Shown here one piece after another: positions 21,825-32,825 of a stretch of 64,000 nt of DNA. The stretch is from positions 40,125,976 to 40,189,975 of the forward strand of contig NC_050444.1 in the NCBI RefSeq assembly GCF_903995425.1, in the 5' to 3' direction. Origin of the DNA: Onychomys torridus (lineage: Eukaryota; Chordata; Mammalia; Rodentia; Cricetidae). The notes under the pieces were generated by a model. The model made no database searches and was not told where the DNA came from. It saw nothing but the letters and a program-made list of their open reading frames with translations. The first letter of the stretch is position 1; each line of letters starts with the position of its first letter. Position numbers and translations under genes: made by a program.

Positions 21825-22336
21825 GGTGTTTTTTGTCAACTTGACACAAGCTAGAGTCATTTAGGAAGAAGGATTCTCAATGAAGAAAATGCTTCCATCA
21901 GATTGGCCTATAGGCAAGTCTCTTGGGCATTTTCTTGATTAATGATTGATGTGGGAAGGCCCAGCCCAGTATGGGCAGTGCCCTCTCTGTGCAGTTGATC
22001 CTGGGTTGTATAAGAAAGCAGGTTGTATAAGTAAAGCAGTCCACCATGGCCTCTGCTTCAGTTCCTGTTTCCTGTGATGATGGACTGTGGTATGGAACTG
22101 TAAACTGAAATAAACCTTTTCCTCCTCAAGCTGCTTTTGCTCATTTTGTTTGTTTTTCAAGACAGGGTTTCTCTGTGTAGCTCTTGCTATCCTGAAACTA
22201 GCTCTGTAGACCAGGCTGGCTTTGAACTCACAGAGGTCCTCCTGCTTCTGCTTCCTGAGTGCTTGGATTAAGTTGTGTGCTACCACACTGCCCAGTGTCA
22301 TTTTTTTTAAAGCACAGCAAAAGAATATCTAAGACA
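21825..22336 (+). repeat. Repeat family R (copy 3) with an inserted reverse B1
   Basis: GTCAACTTGACACAAGCTAG at the start, AACCTTTTCCTCCTCAAGCT near the end. The B1 sits at about 22153-22300 and the repeat resumes with GTGTCATTTT. Confidence 0.8.
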
Positions 22337-23196
22337 GAATTTGGTGGCGGGCATGGAGTATTACTGAGACAAACCTGCGCATGTGATTTTGGGAGGACTG
22401 TGGAAGGACTGTGGAACTTTGGACTAGAAAAGCTGTTGAGTGCCCAGAGTTTAAAGAGCTGTTATTGTGTGAGTTTGCAAGATAATGCTGAGAGCAATCT
22501 AGATGATGGAGACTTCATCTGTGAAGTTTCAGAGAAGCAGTACCACTAAGAGGACCATTTATGTGATGTTTTAAATTAAGATTCCGTGGTTCTGGTCACT
22601 GGGAAATAAAAAAATCACTGTGATTAACAAGAGACCAAAACCACAAAAGTGAAACTTTGCTTTCATAGGACGATTGATACTGGTCAGCTGGGGCTGAAGA
22701 ATCAGCTGTGATTAAAAAGAGACCAGCACCAGACAAGGCTTCAGAGCTGGGTGCATCATGGGTACCTAACCTGAGGGTCCCAACAACACAGACACTGGTA
22801 GTTTTACCCCAATCATGTATCCACACAAGTTCTTCTCTTGACATTTCTTGTCGATGGGAGAATATTGTTTACCCATCACACCTGCCTGGAGAAACCTCAG
22901 AGACCAGCAGAAATTGACCATTGTCGGAGACAAATAAAACACAGCAAGGACAAGATGTGGTATCTGGCAAAATTGATACGATGCATGTCCATCCATTAGA
23001 CTTTGGCTCAATTGGAGCTCAATGATAAGGAGGATCAAATAAAGAGGTTCTCTTAGAAGCACAAGACATCACAGTGAGATATAATAATGTGGAATTCAGA
23101 TTCAGCTTACACATAGCCGAGTCTCCCTCAGCCAGTGCCTGAAGCACCTCTATTACCATGGTTAAGGTTGCCTTAGCATCATGGAGAAGGTCTATT
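22337..23196. other. Stretch of unknown origin, left flank of the minus-strand LTR element
   Basis: Contains GGAAGGACTGTGGAACTTTG (an old repeat-like phrase) and two copies of 'GATTAA.AAGAGACCA' spaced about 90 bp (near 22622 and 22710). The last about 120 bp may belong to a coding-like segment continued at 25643. Confidence 0.35.
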
Positions 23197-23201
23197 GTCA
23201 C

Positions 23202-23482
23202 TGTTGGTTAAGCAGTGGCACTCGTACCAATGGAGGAGAGTGCTGGATGTATGGGTGACAGAAGAGTCACAAGCCATGGTTACCTTTCTAGAGCTTTATG
23301 GGGGGGGGGGGAGAGAGTCAGAGAGAGAGAGAGACAGAGAGAGAGAAACAGAAACAGAGAGAGATTGAGACAGTGTGGAGGAGGGAGAATATGGAAAGAG
23401 AGAGCATAGAGAGAGCACGCCCACTTTTTAGGCTGGGATGCCGTCGCAGGCTGGTGACATAATTAAGGACATAATCCTTACA
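23202..23482 (-). repeat. 3' LTR (281 bp)
   Basis: Same ends and order as the 25354-25637 LTR: TGGAGGAGAGTGCTGGATGT and ATAATTAAGGACATAATCCT. The CT-rich part is a longer GA run on +, and AATAAA has decayed. Confidence 0.85.
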
Positions 23483-25333
23483 TCCTAGACTTTCATTTAT
23501 TATATATATATATATTAAAAAAAAGCAGGTAGATGGGAATAGGGGCATTGTTTCTCTCAAAAGCCTCTTCCAGCTGACTGTTGGACGTTGCTTGGCTCTT
23601 GGGGGAGTCTTCCGAGGTAGACAGGTGTGGGATACTATCTGTTGTCCGTTTGCTCTGGAGACATGTATTCCTCTTGGCTGTGGCTGGGAACCTTCTGTCT
23701 GACAAGATGTTGGTGACATAGAAAAAAGCTTACAGAGAAAAGAATCATTTATTTTATGTTGGTAGATCCAGCCTGTTCAGACGGATTTTGAAACATGTTA
23801 AGCTTTATCAGAGACAGATTATTTTAAAACACCTGTTTTCTTTACTAGTTTGGCATCCAGGAGACAGGTAATCAATTGTTAAAAGCATCTCACAGTAATA
23901 GATGTTTACATTAAAATCTTTAGGTAGTACCCAGATACTTTTGGGTCTGGGGGTGTAAATACCTTTAGCTGTTACAGTTTCTTACTTGATCTCTGGACTC
24001 CAGTTTTGTGGTGGTCTTGTACCATTAGCTGAACAGTGAGTTAGAACAGGGAAATGGGAAGAGAAAAACTTTGGTGCATGAGAATTTATTTTTTTTGAAT
24101 TATGGACAAGGCAAAGATCAGGGCCCTGTCTGTATGCACTCGAGAAACACAGGCAGTAACTCTGAAAGTGCAATTAAATCTGGTGAGGTGGGTAAGGCTG
24201 TCCCCTGTACCCGACAATAGAGAAAGGAGATGTGACATCTCAAAACTCCCAGAACTGAGTCAGTGATTTTGGTGTCTAGAAGGAAAGAAAAGGATCTCTT
24301 CCCTGCTGTGTTCTGGCTTCCCTGCCATGTCTGTAGCCAAGCCTAGGTCTGCTGGAGGTCTTAGCTTGATGTACCCATGCGTTTTGGCACCTGGGGGCAG
24401 TCAGCTGACTGGTTGTCTTTATAGGCGGCACTTTTAACAAGGCTGTTGATGGCCTGGCAGGGCATTAACTAGCCTGTGGCTTTTTCCTCACTTAGAACAG
24501 GGACCCAACAGCTTTTGGGAGTCAGTGATTGCTAGCACTTGGCAATTTTGATTTCGGGCTTTTATCTCTTTCCTGCACACCTTAAATGCCACAGATGACT
24601 CTTTTGCCTGTGGGTTCAGGAGCCTTGCTCTCCAGATGTTTAAATTTAGTTGGGGAGCCTGCCCACTGCCAGCTGAAGTCAGACAGAAAAGGTTGCACGT
24701 GGCAGACGCAGAAGTGGGGAGGAAGAAGGGTTTAGAGCTTTTGAAGAAAATTTGGCGATAAAATAACTCTTTTATTTGCCTGTTTGCTGGCATAAGTTCC
24801 CGCAAAGCTGTTATGTGGCTTGATTTACTGGTACCCACCCCTATCCATCAATGTAAGTGGTAAATGTATCCGCCCCTTTGTCCCATGGCTATAGCAGAGA
24901 GAAAAATAAAAAATTAAAATAACAAACCAGGATCAGACTCCAACCTTTGGCATCCCCAGGAGTGAAGAGAGAGATATGAATCAGCTCAAGTTAGCCATCC
25001 TCTTCATCAAGGGATGGTAAGGGATGCAGCTTTGCTGCAGTTGGTCCACGGTGGACAGCATTTACCCCCTCATCAGGAGCGGAAAATGTGCCTGCCATTG
25101 CCAGCACAGCCCGAGGACAACCCCCGGGATGTCCGTCGCAAAGAATATAGCTCAGACTACAGCCACTAGAACGGCAGACTCACTCACTGTGGTGAAGAAT
25201 CATGGTGGTAGCAGTAGTGGTAGCTGTGTGGAGGTCCAGTGGAGGCAAGGGACGATTGCACGCGCTTGCGGTCTTGCTGGATGGGGGAGGAGGCAGCAAG
25301 TGGCAGCAGTTACAGCAGGTCCTCCGGTGGTCT

Positions 25334-25351
25334 ATCTAAGTCACGGCACCA
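25334..25351 (-). other. Primer-binding site matching tRNA-His
   Basis: The plus strand reads ATCTAAGTCACGGCACCA against the tRNA-His 3' end ATCCGAGTCACGGCACCA, 16 of 18 identical. The two differences fall on one CpG. It lies 2 nt from the LTR end, the right place for a PBS. Confidence 0.82.
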
Positions 25352-25353
25352 GA

Positions 25354-25637
25354 CGTTGGTGGCAGCGCTCGTGGCTGGCCACCACCACCTGTGGCGACCA
25401 TGCTGATGGAGGAGAGTGCTGGATGTATCAGTGACGGAAGAGTCACAAGCCATGGTTACCTTTCTAGAGCTTTATTGGGAGAGAAAGGGAAAGAGAAAGA
25501 GAGAGAGAGAGACCACACAGAGGAGGGAGAATATGGAAGGAGAGAGTGCGGAAAGAGAAAGCACAGAGAGAGCACACCTGCTTTTTAGGCTGGACGGTGT
25601 CCAGGCTGGTGACATAATTAAGGACATAATCCTTACA
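25354..25637 (-). repeat. 5' LTR (284 bp)
   Basis: On the minus strand it begins TGTAAGGATTATGTCC. It has a CT-rich middle and AATAAA (plus TTTATT at 25471-25476) followed by GCTCTAGAAAGG, and ends CCAACG beside the PBS. Confidence 0.85.
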
Positions 25638-25642
25638 GTTAC

Positions 25643-25790
25643 TATTTTGTGAAGCTGGTAGAAAGACCCCCACCTCCACCAGAAGTACCCAAGACAGCAG
25701 TTGACTACACCAAGGAGTATATTCAGCAGCTCTACAGCCAGACCATCATCCACACTCTGATGGTCATCCTGTCTCCACAGTGTACAGTGT
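25643..25790 (+). pseudogene. Coding-like fragment, unidentified
   Basis: One open frame reads YFVKLVERPPPPPEVPKTAV and then DYTKEYIQQLYSQ before losing sense near 25780. The codon choice and the Pro-rich then amphipathic pattern look like a real protein. The frame seems to continue leftwards across the LTR element to about 23100-23196. I cannot name it; perhaps a decayed processed pseudogene. Confidence 0.4.
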
Positions 25791-25849
25791 ATATATTTTA
25801 CATTTATTTTAAAAAGTAAAAAAACAAATGGTGAGAGACAGAGAGAGTG

Positions 25850-26001
25850 AGAGCAGAGAGACAGAGAGATAGAGAGATAGCATCATTGTGGCAAAAACTT
25901 CCTGAGGGCAAGCACACAGAAGTTGTGGTATAGAGGGTATTAAAGTTGAATCTCATGCTGGCAGGAAACTTGGTAATGTATAAGAGTCACCCAAGTGACT
26001 T
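25850..26001. other. (GA)-rich tract and unremarkable flank
   Basis: (GA)n-like sequence at about 25830-25880, then nothing recognised. Confidence 0.4.
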
Positions 26002-26491
26002 TTGTATGTTGTGTGTTTTTGCTCTTTGCTTTTTTACTTTTTTGACTCTTTTGGGGACCTACCACCCAACTCTCAAATAAATCACACATGGTGGCTTATT
26101 CTTAATTATAAATGCTTGGCTTTAGCTTGGCTTGTTGCTGTCCAGCTTTTCTTAATGTTTATTATCCCATCTACATTTTGCCTCTGGGCTTTTACATTTC
26201 TCTATTTCTGTATGCCTGTTCTTTCCTTCTTACTCTGTGGCTGGCTGTGTGTCTGGCCCCTGAAGTCCTCCTCTCCTTGTTCTCTTGCTCTTTCTTCTTT
26301 CTTCCTCCCAGATTTCTCCTATATATTCTCTCTCTTGCCATCCCTGCCTAACCTTTCTCCTGCCTTGCTATTGGCTGGTCAGCTTTTTATTAGACCATCA
26401 GGTGTTTTATACAGGCAAAGTAACACAGCTTTACAGGATTAAACAAATGCAAAATAAAAAAAAAAACACACCTTAAAATTATTTCACAACA
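26002..26491 (-). mobile_element. Solo LTR, reverse
   Basis: The minus strand starts TGTTGTGAAATAATTTTAAG, has CTGTATAAAACACCTGATGG and CCAGCCAATAGCAAGGCAGG. Related to 18214-18640. The left limit is approximate. Confidence 0.65.
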
Positions 26492-26500
26492 CTTGAAGGA

Positions 26501-26730
26501 GTCATGGAGAGAGGATGAGGCTTGTCACTGTGTAACAGGCCTGGCATCCCTGGAGAGAGTTTAGGAGAGGCCATTAGTGAAGGTGCAGCCTCAGTTGCAG
26601 TAAAAGCCTCTGTATTGAAGGGGTAATGGAGAGGAGTTGAACTGTGCCACTATGAAGCAGGGTCAGAGTCCCTGAAGAGAGCCCAGGAGAAGCTCCTGGA
26701 AAATGTACATCCCAGTTGCAGTAGAGATCC
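26501..26730 (+). repeat. Diverged tandem pair, 122-bp step (LTR-retroelement internal?)
   Basis: 26501-26610 and 26623-26730 share GTMATGGAGAG, CCCTGRAGAGAG..YAGGAGA and CAGTTGCAGTA in register. The sequence resembles internal regions of MaLR-type elements; this is a weak match from memory. Confidence 0.5.
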
Positions 26731-27595
26731 AGAGGTCAGCATAATGAAATGACTGCCTAGGAGAGCAGCAGCTGTAGAGTGGAGCTGGCCTGGACCTAAG
26801 AGATAATCTGTGTGGACTGTGCGTAGCAGACCTGGAGAAGTTGAACTGCCTCAGCCCTGTGGAGCCCAGAGGGATTCTCAGTGGGTTCCAGAAGCCTGAC
26901 TGAGTTTACATTGTGGAACTTTGGTTCTGTTTAGATTTGATTCTGACTGTCCCCTTGTCATATGGTGAGGGAGCAGGGAAAGGTAAGCTGCCTGGTCCCT
27001 GGGGCTCCAATGGCTGGGGCCTAGGGGCTAGAGACCTGGTCTGCCGGTCCAGAGATGGGGGGCCTTACTTGTTCCCAGTTGCTGTAGGCTTATGACTCTG
27101 GTGATCTGGTTCAATGGCTGGACGGCTCCTTCTCTTGTGTTCTAGGGTCTCGTTTTGCTTGCTTGCCAACTCCTCAGCTGATCTTGTTTCTTCAGACTGC
27201 AGGCTGTAGGCTTCTGAAACCTCTCACAAATGGATCTTAGCTGAACAGGTTGATCAGTAGGGTCATCTCACTAACATCTCCAAGTTGTTGGGCTTCACAG
27301 GATGGCAGCTGGGCCCCAGGTTAGCCTTGGGCAGAGTGTCTGGATCTGTTCTCTCTCTTGGAACATGGAAATATTTAACTTATTTTGATTTCACAGGAAC
27401 CCATAGTTATGAAACTTGGATTTTTCGGAGAAACCATTTGGAGTTTTAGAGAGATTTTGAACATTTCAAAGAGAGTCTGTGATTTTTTAAGGTGAAAACT
27501 TAAAGACTAATATGTATCAATATCACAATGTAAAACATTACAACTTTTAAAAGGGGTTTATTATCCTGGTTGGGTATCATTTTTATTTTTAATTT
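26731..27595. other. Intergenic DNA, origin unclear
   Basis: Continues the style of the preceding block to about 27120, then A/T-rich single-copy-like DNA. No gene seen. Confidence 0.4.
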
Positions 27596-27985
27596 TTTTG
27601 TTTGTTTGTCAACTTGACATAAGCTAGAGTCACTTGGGAAGAAGGACTCTCAATTGAGAAAATGCCTCCATAAAATTGACCAGTAGCAAGTCTGTTAGGC
27701 ATTTTCTTGATTAATGACTGATGTAGGGGGGCCTACTCCACCATGAGTGATGCTCCCTTGGGGTAGGTGTTCCTGGGGTGTGTAAGAAAGTAGGTTAAGC
27801 AAGCCATGATGAGCAAGCCCGTAAGCAGTGTTCCTTCATGGCCTCTGGTTCCTGTCTTGAGGTTCCTGCCTTTAGTTCCTTTGGTGGTGGACGGTGGTGA
27901 AGAATTGTAAGCTGAAATAAACATTTTCCTCCCCAAATCACTTTTTGTCCTGGTGTTTTATCGCAGCAATAGAAACCCTAATTAA
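27596..27985 (+). repeat. Repeat family R (copy 4)
   Basis: TTGTTTGTCAACTTGACATA, CTTGATTAATGACTGATG, CTGAAATAAACATTTTCCTC, AGCAATAGAAACCCTAATTA. Confidence 0.82.
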
Positions 27986-28089
27986 AACCCTGAGTAGACA
28001 GAGTCTGATCTCTCTGCCTCCTGACTCCAGGTGGGTTGAAGGTTCTTGCTGCCACGTCTAACCTAACTTGATTGACTCTGCCCCTCTGT

Positions 28090-28745
28090 GACTTAAACTA
28101 AAATCCATCCCATTCTCCTCTAAGCTGCTTCTTGTCCTGGTGTTTTATTACAGCAACAGAGAAGTAACTAACACACATCCCAGGGATCACGTTCAGCACA
28201 GGCTTGCATTGTCAGTGGGCAAGTGCCTTTATCTGCTGAGCCATCTTGCTGGTCTACTTGTTGATTCTTTTGAGACATAGCCCAAGCTGGCCTAAAACTC
28301 ACTAATAGTCAAGGATGTTTCCCAATATTTTTGTCTCTGGCCTAGCAAAAATATTTGTCTTTGTAGTTATTTTTTTGAGACAAGATTTCTTTGTGTAGCC
28401 CTGGCTGTCCTGAAAGTTGCTCTGCAGACCAGGCTGGCCATTAACTTAGAAATCCACTTGCCTCTGCCTCCCAAATGCAAAAGATTTTTTTGTTCTGTTT
28501 TGCTTCCCGTTTTCTTACCCTGTCCTTGCACTGCATATCTAGGTTGTATGTTGTAGTCCTTAAGGGCCAGGTGTGGTGGGACATGCCTATAATCTCAGCA
28601 CTTGGGAGGCTATGGCAGGAGGATCACAAGTTTAAAGCCAGCCCGAGCCACCTCAATGTTATTTGATGAAGATAACCTACCACATTGCCAAGGATGGTCT
28701 TGAACTTCTGATCCTCTTGACTCAACTTATCAAGTGCTAGGAAAC
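28090..28745. repeat. Cluster of B1/B2 fragments
   Basis: Repeat-R-like end again at about 28090-28170; B2 tail, reverse, at about 28180-28255; reverse B1 at about 28375-28470; forward B1-like at about 28565-28670; reverse fragment at about 28680-28740. Confidence 0.6.
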
Positions 28746-30640
28746 TCAAAAGTTGTTTGACATGCTGAGAAATAAATCAGGGAAACAACCCAAGGAATAA
28801 CTGCTTCAAAAAGAAAGCAAATAAACAAAAAATCACTTTGAAATAAATCTAAGGAAGCAAAAAACCAAACCTATAGATTGAAAAAAATTAAACTTTAAAT
28901 TAGTCAAAAAAGAAATTGAAGACACTAGAAGACAGAAAGACCTATCCATCACCATGCTTATGGATTGGAAAAATTAACATTGTGAAATGACTATTTTACA
29001 AAAAGCAATCTACAAATTCAATGTAATAACCCCCATCAAAATTCCAAAGCAGGCCAGTAGAGAAGGCTCAGTGGGGAAAACGTGCTTGCTGTGAAGGCTA
29101 TACATTTGACTTGATGCCTGCAACTTATATCAATGTAGAAGGCTGGAAGTGACTCTGCAAAATTGTCCTCTAACCTCCACACCTATACCATGGCATGCTC
29201 ATGCCACATACCGCCCCCCACCAACGCAAAGCCATTTGTCACAGAAATAGAAAAAATAATTTATAATTTATTTGGAAGCACAAAAGACTCCATAGAACCA
29301 AAGCAATCTTGAGCAAAACAAATGTCAGAGGTAACATCAGACCTGATTCTGTGTTATAGTACAGAACCACATAACAGAAACAGCTTGGAACTGGCAAAAA
29401 CAAAAACAAAACAGACATGCAGATTAATTGAGATTAGCTGATCTAGATATAAACACACACAGCTATAGCTACCTGATTTTGATACCAAAAATATACATTG
29501 GAGGAAACTCAGCCTGCTTAACCAGTAGCGCTAGAAAAGTTGAATATCCACATATAGAAGCATGAAGCTAGATACTTGTCTTTCACACTGCTAAGAAACC
29601 AACTCCAAACAGATCAAAGACTTTAATATAAGATCTGTGACTTTGAGATTGTTAGAAGAAAAGGAAAAGACTTCAAGACATAAGCACAGGCAAGAATTTT
29701 CTGAATAGGATCCTAGTTGCTCAGGAAATAAGTCCAATCGCAGACAAATGGGACCTCATGAAACTAAAAGGCTCCTATAATGAAAAGGAAATGCTTAATA
29801 GAGCAAAAAGACAGCCTATGTAGTGGGAGAACATCTTTGCCAGCTATACATCTGACAGAGGAATAATATCCAGACTATAAAAAGAACCAAAACTGAAAAG
29901 GAATAACCCACAATCACCAAATGAGCTAATGGAAATGAGCAGTGTACAACATGAAATACAGGTAACCTGAGCAACAACATATGAGAAATGAAAATCAAAA
30001 CACATTTGAGATTCCACTGTACTCCAGTCAGGATGTTAGAAAAGTAACCTTGGTAAGGATCTGAATGAAATCGAACTTTCTCTGCAGCCGTTGACAATAT
30101 AAACTAGTCTGGCATCTGTGGAACTCTGTATGGAAGTTTCCCAATAAACTATAAATCAATCTACACCACTCCTGTGTATTTATCTGAAGGACACCAAGAC
30201 AACATATGAGATCTGCACATTAATGTTGACTACAGCACTATCCATAATTGCTAAATGATGGAACCAAGCCAGCTGGGTAAAGAAAATGTGGCATGTGAAT
30301 ACAATGGAGTCTTTCCAGCCATAACGAATGAAGTTATATTTTTTGTAGGAAAATACACATAACTGGAAATGATAATATTAAATGAATTAAGCCAGTCTCA
30401 GAAAGATGAATATATTTTCTCTTGTTTGTGGTTCCTAGGTCTTATATAATCTCATGAAATCATGAATGATACACAGCATGAAAGTAGAGGTGCAACCGTC
30501 TTTGGGAACAAAGGGTGACAATGGGAAGGGTAATTAAAAGGAAGGTAGAAATAGGTGGGAGGGTAATATTCCCAACATATAATATATGTAAGAAAATGAA
30601 AAACAAGCAAGATTAGAAATCTCAAAAATGAAAAAGCATT
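28745..30640 (+). mobile_element. Decayed LINE-1, 3' part, sense
   Basis: L1 ORF2 3' phrases in order: CTACAAATTCAATGTAATAA then CCCCCATCAAAATTCCAA (about 29010-29048), GACAAATGGGACCTCATGAA (about 29742), ATGTCTTTGCC-type text, and TACAATGGAGTCTTTCCAGC near the end. Frames are heavily broken. A B2/B4-like SINE is inserted at about 29050-29235. Confidence 0.8.
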
Positions 30641-31985
30641 GTCTGATCTGAAGCCACTAGAAGCCACTGCTGTCTGAGCTCCCGAACTCTGAGCCCTTTG
30701 GAGGGCTGAGTTTTCTTCTTTTTGACCCATAGCTAAGACTGTCTCTGGCACAATGTGTGTATTCAAAAGACGGCTATTAAATAAAACTGACAGGGTCTGT
30801 ATAGTGTCTTAAGCAACACAGCGATTGAGAAACTCTACATTCCAGTCTGTCCCGTGGCAAGATATCTAAGACTCAAGCAATGACTCATAATGGTAGGTAG
30901 CACAACTTCATAGGTGTCAAGTTCAGACACTTTTAAATCAGGAATGAGAATTCATAAAAACGTAAAGACTTCCCTGAGGCTTGTAATTAATCCACTGGAG
31001 TGTTAGGAAGCACCAATTATTTTTTAAGGCATCCTTTGCTTTTTAGTTCTGGCCATCTTTCCTTAGTAATGGCAGTTTGCAGAAAGTCTAGCCTCCCCAG
31101 AGCTTTAATGGCAGAAATATGAATACATTCAATTTCAGATGGTGAACTTCCAATAGATAAAGACTTTGTGAAACATATTTTCCCAACAGTGTCAAAACAC
31201 TGTCATTAATTACTAGTTCAGAAAATACGATATATCTTTTCCTAATATGCAAAAATAGTAAATTTATATTTCTGGATAACTGAATCATCTTTTATTAGAA
31301 TAGTAGACATTTTATTTACTCAATCAGATAGGGCACTGGCTGTGCCCTTTGGACTTAGGATATTTACTTTTTTTCCCTTTCCTTCTTTTCTTTTCCGTTT
31401 TTCTACACCCACAGCTTTAATTCAGGCTCAATGTTCTCTTACTACCATTCCCCTTTGTGGCTTTGGAAATGAAGGATGGCAGACTTGTTTTTGCCCTAGG
31501 TCAGATAGTATTAGAGACATGTCATCATTTTCCACTGAGCATTACTTTGCTCCTGTTTTCACTTTAGGTTTATTATAGTATAACCAGGAACAAGGGGACA
31601 CAAAGAAACTCGACTAGATGGGTTCTTTTGTTGTTTTGTTTTTTAAGCCAAGGTCTCTGTGAAGCTCTAGTTAGCCTAAACTGACCTTGAACTTTTGGAA
31701 TGATCCCCCTTCAGCCTTAGCCTACTTAGTGCTCAGATCACAGGCCTGCGCCACCTTGGCCGTCTGGTTTATAAATTCACTAACAAACTATTGGAGATAA
31801 GAGCTTAGAGTAGTCTGGTACTCTTCCACACTCTTTCCAAATTAAAGCCCCTTCAAATTCCTTGTAACAAACAATAACAACCAATCCCTGTAACTTTAAT
31901 ATATGAACTACACGTCAGAATCAGGCAGTAAAAAAGAAAATCCACAATGAGTGTGATGGATGCATTATTTTCAGATTGGCCTGCG
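30641..31985. other. Mostly single-copy DNA upstream of ARMC1, with one reverse B1
   Basis: A B1-like reverse fragment lies at about 31630-31765 (AAGCCAAGGTCTCTGTGAAG). Otherwise nothing recognised. Possible site of distal regulatory DNA, but no motif stands out. Confidence 0.45.
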
Positions 31986-32440
31986 GGATTTGGATTACAA
32001 TTCGGGAAATACTTTGGAGACTAAAACACATATCTAAAGCAACCTCTCAATGACTACTATCGATAAAACAAGTTATGTCTTTACTTTGATAAATAGAAAG
32101 CAGTATTCAAAACTTCACGACGAACTTGAAAAACTGACAGAAGTCACTTACAAGAAAGAAGACAAACTCGTTCCGACGTCAAGTCACCTCGGCCAACCCT
32201 TGCTCTTGGCGTCCTTTGCTTTGCTAGAAAGCGGCACTAACAAGAAATGAACGAAATCCAAGGACGCCAGAGTGCCGACGTTCATAGTTAAAAACTACAA
32301 GGAAACGTCTGAAGATTCTGAGTAAAGACTCACAGACGCGGATGAAAGATTACGAGGTTGTTTTATTAGACCTGGAAGACTTGCAGTAGACGGAATATTC
32401 GGTTTGAATTTCTGAACACAGAAGCAGAAGCCATGCCGCG

Positions 32441-32461
32441 GGGACTCTGGGAATTGTAGTC
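32441..32461 (-). promoter_or_regulatory. ZNF143/SBS-type site in the ARMC1 promoter
   Basis: The minus strand reads GACTACAATTCCCAGAGTCC, very close to the known ZNF143 (Staf) SBS2 consensus ACTACAATTCCCAGAATGC. The site is about 80 bp upstream of the CCAAT cluster, a common position in CpG-island promoters. Confidence 0.8.
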
Positions 32462-32542
32462 GCAAAGCAGCGATAGACTCAAATTTATGCAGTACTCGCC
32501 GGACGGCGAGCCCTTGGGTCCAATTCAGTGTTCTGAGTTCTC

Positions 32543-32639
32543 ATTGGTCCCGGCTACTTCACCAATGAGAGAGTTAGTTTGAAAATAACCCTTCGCTGAT
32601 TGGGTGGCCTTCCTCACGTTGGACTCATTCTCAGCCAAT
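32543..32639. promoter_or_regulatory. Cluster of four CCAAT boxes (likely NF-Y)
   Basis: ATTGG occurs at 32543-32547 and 32599-32603; CCAAT occurs at 32562-32566 and 32635-32639. Both orientations alternate over 97 bp just upstream of exon 1. Steps between starts are 19, 37 and 36 bp. Several CCAAT boxes without TATA are typical of NF-Y-driven, often cell-cycle-linked or bidirectional promoters. Confidence 0.75.
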
Positions 32640-32739
32640 GGGACGACAAAGCCAGCAGAGGTGACAGGGTCACCGCGGATCCTACAGGACCTCCTCCGCC
32701 AGCGACTGAACCCTGTGGTCCTTTGAGTCAGGCCGCGGC

Positions 32740-32825
32740 TCGGGCTTACCGCGCCGCCGGTCGTGTGCCGTCGTGGGTGCAGCTCTGATGCTGCGGCTCG
32801 CTCCGGACGCCCGGAGCTCTGGAGG
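32740..32825 (+). other. ARMC1: ARMC1 exon 1 (5'UTR; 5' end approximate)
   Basis: A strong donor GTACGT begins at 32826, inside a CpG island and about 100-200 bp downstream of four CCAAT boxes, as expected for a TATA-less housekeeping first exon. The 5' end is a guess. The segment contains an ATG at 32788 that opens a short upstream ORF ending in exon 2. Exon 1 of ARMC1 is noncoding with respect to the main protein. Confidence 0.7.

Larger units (their letters stand above)
23202..25637 (-). mobile_element. Two-LTR retroelement with tRNA-His-like primer-binding site
   Basis: In minus orientation: 5' LTR 25637-25354, PBS 25351-25334, internal region of about 1.85 kb, 3' LTR 23482-23202. Flanking GTCAC (23197-23201) and GTTAC (25638-25642) look like a 5-bp target duplication with one change. 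The internal region shows no recognised gag, pol or env frame, so it is probably non-autonomous. A weak purine stretch precedes the 3' LTR. The family is not identified; a partial third LTR lies at 2985-3074. Confidence 0.82.

Noticed and set aside
24488..24838. 116-codon minus frame inside the 23202-25637 LTR element, in the element's own orientation
   Set aside because: It could be internal coding sequence, but no gag, pol or env motif is visible and it has no second support. Kept as undecided rather than annotated.
32050..32250. 66-codon + strand frame just upstream of the ARMC1 promoter (Lys/Glu/Leu-rich)
   Set aside because: No recognised family, no splice context and an ordinary length for chance. 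It might be part of an upstream transcript, but nothing supports coding.
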